A DNA stretch of 64,000 nt from Candidatus Villigracilis propinquus (GTDB lineage Bacteria; Chloroflexota; Anaerolineae; Anaerolineales; Villigracilaceae): NCBI GenBank assembly GCA_016714565.1, contig JADKDM010000037.1, positions 434,001 to 498,000 of the forward strand. The letters are read 5' to 3'. Shown here one piece after another: positions 1-7,673 of this stretch (positions within the stretch are counted from its first letter, which is position 1; the number at the start of each line of letters is the position of its first letter). A program made the translations under genes and the position numbers. Under the pieces are notes generated by a model, which was not told the DNA's origin, did not search any database, and saw only the letters and a program-made list of their open reading frames with translations.

Positions 1-1359
1 CAAAACACAACTGATGTTTCAAGCTACGATGGCAGCGGCAACGTCCTGTGGACTCTGCCCTATCAATCTCCAAAAACTACCCTAGGTGATGTGAACGGGG
101 ATGGCGTGGAAGATGTGGTTGTGTACTACGTTGGAAACGGCATGGCTGTGGATGTTATATCCAAGGGACAGGTAAGCACTCTGGCACAGGCGCTTGACGT
201 TGGTTTCCCTTCGCGTGTGGCAGTCATCCGCTTCTCTTCTGAACCTCAAATTGTGCTCGGTGATAACTCGGGCGGAATCCTCGCTGTGAATTTGGACGGC
301 GCTCCGCTCTGGAGCGGAGACTTGGGTTCTTCAGAAATTCGCGGCATGGACGATGCCCGCATTGGCGGTCAAGTCCATGTTGCAATTGCCACCAATGACG
401 GCTCCATCGCAGTGTACGACGCGCAAGGCAACGCAATCTGGCAAACCAGCCAGGAACAACTCCGCCGTATGCGCGCCTTCGACCTGAATGGCGACGGCAA
501 CAGCGAAGTCATCACGGGCGGCGAGTACGGTGCATTCAGAATTTACAATGCGGTGGATGGCGGCATACTTTTTGAAAAATCCCTTGGGCAGGCTGTCAGT
601 GAAGTCCGCGAAGTGGAGTTGAACGGCGACCCATCTTCCCGTGAGATCGTAGTCGGCGGGAAGGACGGCGGCATTTGGGCATTCTCATTCGATGGCACAA
701 CCGCCACCCAAATGTGGACAGGCTCTCTCTCAGACAAAGTGACCGAAATTGCGGGTCTTGATATCGACGAAGATGGAAAACAGGAAGCGGTCATCGGCGA
801 CGACCAGGGGAACGTGGCAGTCTTTACTGAGAATGGAACACGCAATAATTTACCCAAACATTCCACGGGTATCACCCGCGTGGATATTGGCAAACTTGGC
901 GGCGACCGCTATGTAGTCATTGCAGATTACAACGAAGTACAGGTCAACAAGGTGAATTTCAGTTCCATCCCCGGCTTCCGCTTTACGCCTCTTGTCGTGG
1001 GACTTGTCGTCTCTGCGGTATTTCTGATCATCGCGGCCATTCTTGCGTCCATTCCGCCGAAGCCGGAAATGAAAGTTTCCTTCCAGGATAGCAGCAAGGA
1101 ATCGCTTGAAGCGCAGCGCCGCATGTTGAAAGAATCCATTGCGGATGTGGAACGCCTGCGCAAAGCTGGTGAAATGAGCGGAGATGCCTATCTTGCACGT
1201 CTTAAACGCCTGCGCTCAGACCTTGCCGATAATGAAACCGCGTACAAAACTGCAGGCCACCCGATTAAGGTTGAGACCTTCGCCTGCCCACACTGCGGCG
1301 GAACTCTCGAACTCGGTATGGATAAATGCGAGTATTGCGGACAGGTAATTCTTTCGTAA
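1..1359 (+). CDS. Membrane-anchored beta-propeller protein with C-terminal zinc ribbon (5' end outside window)
   Basis: The reading frame is open from base 1, so the gene begins upstream. The N-terminal 300 or so visible residues are repeated beta-propeller blades of the FG-GAP/PQQ type, with acidic turns such as DVNGDGVED, DLNGDGNSE and DIDEDGKQE that usually bind calcium. One hydrophobic segment follows (about nt 980-1055), then a charged helical stretch, and a Cys4 zinc ribbon at the end (CPHCGG...CEYCG, nt 1285-1345). This suggests an exported propeller anchored in the membrane with a small cytoplasmic metal-binding tail. The ligand and function are unknown. It converges on the iron operon. 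Confidence 0.75.
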   Translation, partial: QNTTDVSSYDGSGNVLWTLPYQSPKTTLGDVNGDGVEDVVVYYVGNGMAVDVISKGQVSTLAQALDVGFPSRVAVIRFSSEPQIVLGDNSGGILAVNLDGAPLWSGDLGSSEIRGMDDARIGGQVHVAIATNDGSIAVYDAQGNAIWQTSQEQLRRMRAFDLNGDGNSEVITGGEYGAFRIYNAVDGGILFEKSLGQAVSEVREVELNGDPSSREIVVGGKDGGIWAFSFDGTTATQMWTGSLSDKVTEIAGLDIDEDGKQEAVIGDDQGNVAVFTENGTRNNLPKHSTGITRVDIGKLGGDRYVVIADYNEVQVNKVNFSSIPGFRFTPLVVGLVVSAVFLIIAAILASIPPKPEMKVSFQDSSKESLEAQRRMLKESIADVERLRKAGEMSGDAYLARLKRLRSDLADNETAYKTAGHPIKVETFACPHCGGTLELGMDKCEYCGQVILS

Positions 1360-1489
1360 TACGTGATACGTAAAACGTAACTAACTTCAAAATAGACCAG
1401 CCACAAATTTCATTGATTTGTAAAGATAAATTAAATATCCGCGCAAATTCGTGAAATACGTGGCTGGCATTGCTTCGTTGCAATGACGA

Positions 1490-1747
1490 CTATTCTGCCT
1501 TAACGACAATTTGAGAAGCAAGCACATATCGCTTCCCATGCACAGCCAGCAAATTGCAGTCAGATACTTGTCCGCAGTCTGCGCAGTATTTTCCGTCAGG
1601 GCCGATCTCGAGCAATTTCCCTTTCTGCACCAGCAACTCAAGCATGGATGCAACAGCGGTTGGCTGTGCCATCATCACACGGCTGATCTCGAACAGGCTC
1701 AAGCCTTCCTTCTTTTCACTCAGTAGAGAAAGCAGTTGAGATAACAT
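1490..1747 (-). CDS. feoC: FeoC-like regulator of ferrous iron transport
   Basis: 85 residues, last gene of the iron operon, starting 6 nt after feoB ends. The first 50 residues look like a winged helix (LSLFEISRVMMAQPTAV...LLVQKGKLLEI). A cysteine cluster, YCADCGQVSDC, follows, as in FeoC proteins that carry an iron-sulfur cluster or bind iron in the wing. FeoC is proposed to regulate or stabilise FeoB. The call rests on this cysteine pattern plus position, since sequence identity within FeoC is low. Confidence 0.75.
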   Translation of the reverse strand: MLSQLLSLLSEKKEGLSLFEISRVMMAQPTAVASMLELLVQKGKLLEIGPDGKYCADCGQVSDCNLLAVHGKRYVLASQIVVKAE

Positions 1748-1753
1748 ACCCAG

Positions 1754-3439
1754 CTATCCAAACCCGAGCAGCTTACCACCTTGAAAGACGATGAAAGCTG
1801 CGATCCACGCCACGGCAGTTTGGTACACAGCCGAAGTAACCGCCCACGAACTTCCAAACTCGTGTTTGATCGCGCCCAATGTCGCCACACAGGGGACATA
1901 CAACAGCACAAAGACCAACAAGGCAGCGGCAGTCAATGGGGTGAAGTTATTTTGCAAAGCAAGGCTGAGAGCAGTATCCTGTCTGTCAACCTGTTCATCC
2001 ACCAGATCTACCCCCGGAATAATGCTAAGCAGGATCTTTCCCGAACTGATGGTGGCATTTACAAAGCCGCTTCCAATACCGAGCAAATCCTCGCCAAATG
2101 TGGTGGCTTCGGTGGGTTCTTCTTCAACGGCATCACTAAGATAGATCTGGCTCATCGAACTGACCACGATCTCCTTTGCCATGAAACCCGTCACCAATGC
2201 GCCGCTTGTCTCCCAGTTGCCAAAACCCAGCGGAGCAAAGACGGGCGCAATAAAACCGCTCACCTTTCCAAAATATGAATCGCGCTGATCGGCCACGCCC
2301 CACGGAAGGTTAAGCAGCAGCCACATCACCACAGACGCGAAAAGGATCGTCGTCCCAGCCTTGCGGACAAATTCGCGCGTGTTCTCCCACATGTGGATCA
2401 TCACGCTCTTGAGCGATGGTTGACGATACGGCGGCAATTCCAACACAAACGCAGATGAAACATCAGGCTTGAGAATGGTGCGGGTGAAAACCAAGCCTGC
2501 GATCATCGCAACGATAATCCCCAAGGCATACATTGCCCAGATCACCGTCCCTGCGCGTGCGCCGAAGAAAGCCAAGCCGAAAACCACATACACAGGCAAA
2601 CGCGCCGAGCAGGACATCAACGGGACGAGCAGCGCGGTCAGGATTCGGTCACGGCGGCTGGCAATTGTCCGCGTGGCGTAAATGGCAGGGACGGCGCAGC
2701 CGAAGCCGAGGATCATCGGGATGAATGATTTTCCATGCAAGCCAACCACTCGCATGAAACGATCCATCACGAACGCGGCGCGGGACATGTAGCCAGAGTC
2801 CTCTAAAAGAGCGAGGAAGAAATACAGGATCAACAGCCCGGGGACAAAGACCAACACGCCTCCGACTCCGGCGACGATCCCGTCAATGACGAGAGAATGT
2901 ATCCAAGCTGGAGCAGCTGTCAGATTAAGAAGGAACGAGAATAATTTTGCTATCGGGCCGTTGATGACCGCATCCGTCCAATCCAAAAACGGCGAAGAGA
3001 CATCGATCACCAATCTAAACATGATGTACATGATGGTGAAGAAAAACGGCAGGCCAAGCCACTTGTGCGTGACGATGTCATCGATGCGGTCGGTGAGCGT
3101 GATGCGATCGATGGCGGGGCGGTGCAGCGACTGGCGCACCACGCCGTTGATGTAACCATAGCGGCGGTCGGCGGTGAGCAGATCCACATCATCGCCCAGC
3201 ATGGACTTTAATTTCTCAGCGCCTTTTTGCGCCGCCTCGATCACCCGCCTGCCGCTGGACATGGCTTGCACACGCTCAAGAATATCAACATCGCCTTCCA
3301 ACAATTTGATCGCCAGCCAGCGCTGCGGATAACGACCCGCGTCAAATTTTATTTCTTCAAACAAAGCAAGCAGATACGCGATCTCGCGTTCCAGCTTGCT
3401 GCCATAATCCAACCGAAAGAAAGTTTGTGTGTTCGTCAT
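1754..3439 (-). CDS. feoB: Ferrous iron transporter FeoB, membrane (permease) part
   Basis: 561 residues carrying the GDI-like helical linker (about residues 1-100) and the polytopic Fe(II) permease domain of FeoB. The two Gate motifs are present: GFGCAVPAIYATR and MSCSARLPVYVVF, each with the conserved cysteine. The C-terminal portion ends in hydrophobic helices. The GTPase domain is encoded separately just upstream; the ATG here overlaps that gene's stop (ATGA, 3436-3439), which favours translational coupling. Together the two pieces make 731 residues, the usual FeoB size. The split could be genuine or the result of one indel. Confidence 0.9.
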   Translation of the reverse strand: MTNTQTFFRLDYGSKLEREIAYLLALFEEIKFDAGRYPQRWLAIKLLEGDVDILERVQAMSSGRRVIEAAQKGAEKLKSMLGDDVDLLTADRRYGYINGVVRQSLHRPAIDRITLTDRIDDIVTHKWLGLPFFFTIMYIMFRLVIDVSSPFLDWTDAVINGPIAKLFSFLLNLTAAPAWIHSLVIDGIVAGVGGVLVFVPGLLILYFFLALLEDSGYMSRAAFVMDRFMRVVGLHGKSFIPMILGFGCAVPAIYATRTIASRRDRILTALLVPLMSCSARLPVYVVFGLAFFGARAGTVIWAMYALGIIVAMIAGLVFTRTILKPDVSSAFVLELPPYRQPSLKSVMIHMWENTREFVRKAGTTILFASVVMWLLLNLPWGVADQRDSYFGKVSGFIAPVFAPLGFGNWETSGALVTGFMAKEIVVSSMSQIYLSDAVEEEPTEATTFGEDLLGIGSGFVNATISSGKILLSIIPGVDLVDEQVDRQDTALSLALQNNFTPLTAAALLVFVLLYVPCVATLGAIKHEFGSSWAVTSAVYQTAVAWIAAFIVFQGGKLLGFG

Positions 3440-3948
3440 GCTGTCACTTTTCTGCCAGCCGCTTCAACAGCTTTTGAGATCAATTCGGTAATTCCCGCGC
3501 CGCGATTTGCAGTGGTGGACACAACAGGTACCTCGCCCAACAAGCGCGAAAGATTTTCAAGGTCTATCTTTGCGCCGTCTTTGTGCAAAGCATCGGTCAT
3601 GTTCAATGCCAAAACTACAGGCACATCCAATTCCAAAATTTGGACGGTCAAATATAAATTACGCTCAAGGTTGGTAGCATCCACTACATTGATAACCACA
3701 TCCGGGTGTTCTTCAATAATGTAATCGCGCGCAACAATTTCTTCTGGGGAATATGCGGTCAGGCTGTATGTGCCTGGTAGATCCACGATATTGATATTCA
3801 AATCCCCAAACTTAATTTCTCCCTCTTTTTTTTCAACAGTCTTCCCGGGCCAGTTGCCTGTGTGTTGATGTAAACCTGTTAACGCGTTGAAGATCGTGGT
3901 CTTGCCTGCGTTCGGGTTGCCTGCCAAAGCAATTGTAAAATCAGCCAT
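3436..3948 (-). CDS. feoB: FeoB GTPase domain, separate polypeptide
   Basis: 170 residues with all G-protein motifs of FeoB: G1 GNPNAGKTT near the N-terminus, G3 DLPG, G4 NMTD, and a G5-like STTANRGAG. It stops where the GDI linker would begin, and the next gene supplies the linker and permease. It overlaps feoA by 8 nt upstream and the permease gene by 4 nt downstream, so the operon is compact. The domain binds GTP at the cytoplasmic face and gates Fe(II) uptake. Confidence 0.9.
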   Translation of the reverse strand: MADFTIALAGNPNAGKTTIFNALTGLHQHTGNWPGKTVEKKEGEIKFGDLNINIVDLPGTYSLTAYSPEEIVARDYIIEEHPDVVINVVDATNLERNLYLTVQILELDVPVVLALNMTDALHKDGAKIDLENLSRLLGEVPVVSTTANRGAGITELISKAVEAAGRKVTA

Positions 3949-4198
3949 TTTTGCCCTCGTGCAGGATCACATCGATCTGCGCGGCTTCCTCTTTTCGCAA
4001 AGCCAGGTGATAACCTTTGATGAAATATTCCACGGGGTCACCCAGCGGTGCATGGCGTTCGATCAGGATCGTTTCCCCTTTGACAATTCCCATTTCAATA
4101 AAACGCCTGCGCAGCGCGCTCGCCCCGTTGATCTTCGTAATCGTCGCGCGCTGGCCGGGTTGAAGTAAATGAAGTTGGATCGATTCAGTCATGAACAT
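3941..4198 (-). CDS. feoA: FeoA, SH3-like cytoplasmic partner of FeoB
   Basis: 85 residues with a typical FeoA core: a start-proximal LLQPGQRATITKING, then RRRFIEMGIVKGETILIERHAPLGDPVEYFIKGYHLALRK. FeoA is a small SH3-like barrel needed for FeoB-mediated iron uptake, probably through the G domain. It lies between the regulator and feoB, 6 nt after the former and overlapping the latter by 8 nt, which is the usual order. Confidence 0.92.
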   Translation of the reverse strand: MFMTESIQLHLLQPGQRATITKINGASALRRRFIEMGIVKGETILIERHAPLGDPVEYFIKGYHLALRKEEAAQIDVILHEGKNG

Positions 4199-4204
4199 AT
4201 TTCC

Positions 4205-4872
4205 TCAGTTCTTTTTTATTTTCACAAGCACAAATTCCGCCATCGACAATCCCAGCGCGACATCTTTCGAACCAACACGCAGAGTCAACGGGCCTTGCAT
4301 CGGCGCAACTTCAACCACGGTCAGATCACGTTCTGGCAAAATATTTTTTTCCTGCAAATATTTGAGCACATCTGTTGCGGTTGCATTCACAGCCACCACA
4401 CGAGCCGCCTGTCCAAGTTTCAACTCGCTCAACGGCATCGCATCCAGCGGCTTGAATGAACCATCCGCCGCAGGGATCGGATTCCCGCGCGGGCAGGTTT
4501 TCGGGTCGCCCAAAAATCCAGCCAGCGCCTCGGTCACTTCCGGCGCGGTGGCATGTTCCAGCGAGCACGCAAATTCATACACCTGCGCCCACTCGATCTT
4601 CAAATGGTCGTACAAAAAACATTCCCACAACCGTTGTCGGCGGATCACACTGCACGCCGCCTCGCGCCCTTTTTCGTCAGCCCCACGCCCTTGTACGGCG
4701 TATGCGAAACCAACCCCTGCTCGCCCAAACGCTTCACCATTTCATTCGCAGAAACAGGCGTCACACCCAAACGCTCCGCGAGGCGGCCGATCACCACCAC
4801 ATCGCGGTCATTCATCTCCACCATCGTTTTCAGATACATTTCCGTGCTTTCGCTTAATTGCTTTACAGTCAT
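4205..4872 (-). CDS. DtxR/MntR-type metal-dependent repressor, reading frame interrupted
   Basis: Two overlapping frames together form one 222-residue DtxR-family protein. Frame one (4872 to 4645) has the winged helix and start of the dimerisation helix (ERLGVTPVSANEMVKRLGEQGLVSH). Frame two (4648 to 4205) continues with IRRQRLWECFLYDHLKIEW, the ancillary metal-site region (EHATAPEVTEAL), and a C-terminal FeoA/SH3-like domain. The stop of the first and a GTG in the second overlap as GTGA. One missing base would restore a normal DtxR. The protein is expected to repress the feo operon when Fe(II) or Mn(II) is plentiful. Whether the break is real or an assembly error cannot be decided from sequence alone. 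Confidence 0.8.
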
Positions 4873-4895
4873 AAGGCAGACCTTCTAATAAATGT

Positions 4896-4909
4896 TATGG
4901 TTGACCTTA
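4896..4909. promoter_or_regulatory. Candidate DtxR-family operator upstream of the iron operon
   Basis: The sequence TATGGTTGACCTTA is an imperfect palindrome (10 of 14 positions symmetric, GGT..ACC core) 24 nt upstream of the dtxR start. Position and the AGGT-N-ACC flavour fit an autoregulatory metal-repressor site, but there is only one copy and no experimentally matched consensus here. Confidence 0.35.
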
Positions 4910-5052
4910 TTATTCCAGACTACCTCCCCTTTCGTCATGGATGGATGTCACCAGCTTCTTGTGAAATAAGTTACATCGCCTCTTTCCGCCCTGATAATTG
5001 ATTCTGTTCCAATAAGCAGGCGCCACTCTGCAAGCCCCGCAAAGTCATAGTT

Positions 5053-5061
5053 TGCTATAAT
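5053..5061 (+). promoter_or_regulatory. Extended -10 promoter of rarA, probably giving a leaderless mRNA
   Basis: TGCTATAAT is a perfect TGnTATAAT extended -10 element. Only 7 nt separate it from the ATG of rarA at 5069, so transcription should begin at or next to the start codon. No -35 box and no Shine-Dalgarno sequence are visible. Confidence 0.6.
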
Positions 5062-5068
5062 CACCTGC

Positions 5069-6478
5069 ATGTCCAACGATCTCTTTGACCACGCCATGAA
5101 TGAACGCCTGAAATCAGAGGCCCCGCTCGCCGCTCGTATGCGTCCGCGCACGCTGGAGGAATACATCGGGCAGGAACATATCGTTGGCGAAGGCAAACTT
5201 CTACGGCGTGCCATCGAAGCGGACAAACTGTTTTCATCCATCATTCTCTGGGGACCTCCTGGCACAGGCAAGACCACGCTGGCACAGGTAATCGCGAACA
5301 CCACCAAGAGTCACTTCACCACTATCTCCGCCATCCTCGCAGGCAAAGCGGACTTGCGAGTCGTCATTGACGAATCGCTAGAACGCAGACGCCTGCATAA
5401 CATCCGCACCATCCTCTTTGTGGATGAAGTCCATAGATGGAATAAAGCCCAGCAAGATGCGCTTCTCCCTCACGTTGAGAATGGCACGTTCACTCTTATC
5501 GGAGCAACAACAGAGAACCCCTATTTTGAGGTCATCAAAGCCCTCATCTCCCGATCGCGTGTGTTTCAACTCCGCAATTTGAATCAAGCCGAAACAGGCA
5601 TCCTGCTCGACCGCGCAATGACAGACAAAGAGCGCGGCTACGGGGACAAACGCATCACACTCGACGCAGATGCCCGCACGCACCTGATCGAAGTTTCCTC
5701 TGGCGATGCTCGCAACGCCTTGAATGCCATTGAATTGGCTGTAGAATCCACCGCGCCTGATAAAGACGGCGTCATTCATGTTACATTGGACGTGGCGCAG
5801 GAATCAATTCAGCGTCGTGCTGTGCTATACGATAAAGACGGCGACGCTCATTACGACACCATTTCTGCATTCATCAAATCCGTCCGCGGCTCGGATCCAG
5901 ATGCAGCCTTGTACTGGCTCGCAAAAATGATCTACGCTGGCGAAGACCCGAAGTTCATCATTCGCCGATTGATCATTCTCGCCGGTGAAGATATCGGTCT
6001 TGCAGACCCCATGGGACTTGTCGTCGCTTCATCTGCTTTGCAGGCGTTTGAGTTCATCGGTCTACCAGAAGGCATTTACCCAATTGCCGAAGCGACTCTC
6101 TACCTCGCCACCGCCCCCAAATCCAATAGTGCAGGCGCATATTTCAAAGCCATGAAAAAAATTGAAGAGGAGGGGCAGGTTTCCGTGCCACGGCATCTCC
6201 AGGATGGAAATCGCGATGCCGCCGCAACGGGACAGGGTAAGGATTATGTTTATCCACACGACAGCGAAGGTCATTTTGCTCCGCAGCAATATCTGCCCAA
6301 GAGATTGCTCGGCACTTATTTCTATTCCCCCTCACAAGAAGGGTACGAGTCACAAGTCACTGCACGGCTGGAGATGTGGCGCGAAGCACAGAGAAAAGCG
6401 TTGGGAATTTCCAAGGTTGAGAACATTCCTGATCTAAGTGAAGAACAAATCCAAGAGATGAAGAGGAAAATTAAATAA
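5069..6478 (+). CDS. rarA: Replication-associated recombination protein A (RarA/MgsA AAA+ ATPase)
   Basis: 469 residues. N-terminal AAA+ domain with Walker A GPPGTGKTT (about residue 65), Walker B LFVDEVHRWNKAQQDALLP, and sensor 1 IGATTENPYFE. The C-terminal half matches the RarA tetramerisation region (GSDPDAALYWLAKMI..GEDPKFIIRRLIILAGEDIGLADP). RarA acts at stalled replication forks and is related to clamp loaders. The start follows an extended -10 box by 7 nt. It is the first gene of a run with the phosphatase and acetyltransferase behind it. Confidence 0.95.
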   Translation: MSNDLFDHAMNERLKSEAPLAARMRPRTLEEYIGQEHIVGEGKLLRRAIEADKLFSSIILWGPPGTGKTTLAQVIANTTKSHFTTISAILAGKADLRVVIDESLERRRLHNIRTILFVDEVHRWNKAQQDALLPHVENGTFTLIGATTENPYFEVIKALISRSRVFQLRNLNQAETGILLDRAMTDKERGYGDKRITLDADARTHLIEVSSGDARNALNAIELAVESTAPDKDGVIHVTLDVAQESIQRRAVLYDKDGDAHYDTISAFIKSVRGSDPDAALYWLAKMIYAGEDPKFIIRRLIILAGEDIGLADPMGLVVASSALQAFEFIGLPEGIYPIAEATLYLATAPKSNSAGAYFKAMKKIEEEGQVSVPRHLQDGNRDAAATGQGKDYVYPHDSEGHFAPQQYLPKRLLGTYFYSPSQEGYESQVTARLEMWREAQRKALGISKVENIPDLSEEQIQEMKRKIK

Positions 6479-6479
6479 C

Positions 6480-7112
6480 ATGCCTTTATTGTTGCTTATC
6501 CGGCACGGCGAAAACGATTATGTCAAAACAGGGAAGATGGCAGGCAGGCTGCCCGGGGTTCATCTCAATGAACGGGGACAGAAGCAGGCTCAGGCGTTGG
6601 GCGAAGCGTTGAAGGGCGTCCCCATTACAGCCATTTATTCCAGTCCGCTTGAAAGAGCTATTGAGACTGCAACACCAATTGCCAATGTGCGGAATTTGAA
6701 AATTATCCAAAATCCAAATTTGCTGGATACAGATGTTGGCAAATGGCAGGGGAAATCGCTTGCAATGTTGAGACTCAAAAAAGAATGGAAGATCGTGCAA
6801 AGCGCGCCTTCGCGTTTCCAATTCCCTGAAGGTGAATCGTTTTTGGATCTGCAGTCGCGCATTGCGAATGTACTTGAAGGGATCGTCAAAAAACACAACA
6901 AACCCAAGGATATCGTGGCGGTGGTCTTTCACGCAGACCCGATCAAGCTTGCGGTCTCACATTTCCTTGGCCTACCTCTCGACCATTTTCAGAAACTAAG
7001 CTGCGACACAGGCTCGCTCACCATGCTTCACGCGGGAGAAGCTGGCGCAAATTTGGTGAAATTGAATCAGCGTCCACCGTTTGATTTTTTGCCATCTGAT
7101 AAGAATAAATGA
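6480..7112 (+). CDS. Histidine phosphatase family protein (phosphoglycerate-mutase-like)
   Basis: 210 residues. The catalytic LIRHGEN motif sits at residues 5-11 and the second histidine is in VVFHADPIKLAV; the arginine region SSPLERAIETA is also present. This matches the broad acid-phosphatase/phosphoglycerate-mutase superfamily, close to the actinobacterial MSMEG_4193-type subgroup. The substrate is unknown. It starts 1 nt after rarA ends and overlaps the next gene by 4 nt, so the three are likely one transcript. Confidence 0.85.
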   Translation: MPLLLLIRHGENDYVKTGKMAGRLPGVHLNERGQKQAQALGEALKGVPITAIYSSPLERAIETATPIANVRNLKIIQNPNLLDTDVGKWQGKSLAMLRLKKEWKIVQSAPSRFQFPEGESFLDLQSRIANVLEGIVKKHNKPKDIVAVVFHADPIKLAVSHFLGLPLDHFQKLSCDTGSLTMLHAGEAGANLVKLNQRPPFDFLPSDKNK

Positions 7113-7633
7113 CCACTCAGCACGAAATTATTCTTGAAACAAAACGACTGATCCTTCGCCGTCAGGTCATTGAAGACCTCGATGATCTTTGGGCATTATA
7201 CTGCGACCCTGATATTACAAAATATATCCCTGACGCACCTCGCTCACGCGAAGAAGCGCAGGAAGAACTTGAATGGCACATGCACGGACATCCCAAACAT
7301 CCCGAGTTTGGGCTTTGGGCAACCATTCATAAGGAAAGCGAAAATTTCATCGGCCGCTGCGGACTTCTTCCGTGGGAGATCGATGGGCAGAACGAAGTCG
7401 AAGTGGCATATACGATCGCAAAGCAATATTGGGGGCAGGGACTGGGAAGCGAAGCGGCGCAAGCCATTCTGCAATATGGATTTGAAAAGCTGAACATCCC
7501 GCGCCTCGTCTGCTTGATCGATGGGGACAATACCGCCTCAAAGAAGGTCGCAATGAAAATCGGCATGACCTTTGAAAAAGAAGCCCGGGATGAATTGGGA
7601 ACTTTTATGATCTACTCAAAGCAAAGAGAATAG
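7109..7633 (+). CDS. GNAT N-acetyltransferase, RimJ/RimL type
   Basis: 174 residues of a ribosomal-protein-serine/alanine acetyltransferase-like fold: ETKRLILRRQVIEDLDDLWALYCDPDITKYI at the N-terminus, IGRCGLLPWEIDG and the acetyl-CoA loop QYWGQGLGSEAAQAILQYGF, then INIPRLVCLIDGDNTASKKVAMKIGM-like end. Such enzymes transfer acetyl groups to protein N-termini or small amines; the acceptor cannot be predicted. It overlaps the preceding stop by 4 nt and is followed directly by a strong bidirectional terminator. Confidence 0.88.
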   Translation: MTTQHEIILETKRLILRRQVIEDLDDLWALYCDPDITKYIPDAPRSREEAQEELEWHMHGHPKHPEFGLWATIHKESENFIGRCGLLPWEIDGQNEVEVAYTIAKQYWGQGLGSEAAQAILQYGFEKLNIPRLVCLIDGDNTASKKVAMKIGMTFEKEARDELGTFMIYSKQRE

Positions 7634-7635
7634 CT

Positions 7636-7673
7636 AAAACACAGGCGACCCGTTCAAAGGTCGCCTGTGTTTT
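7636..7673. terminator. Bidirectional terminator between convergent genes
   Basis: A perfect 15-bp inverted repeat (AAAACACAGGCGACC and its complement) with an 8-nt loop. It has an A tract on one side and a T tract on the other, so it can stop transcription from both the acetyltransferase and the minus-strand fusion gene whose stop codon it overlaps. Confidence 0.9.
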
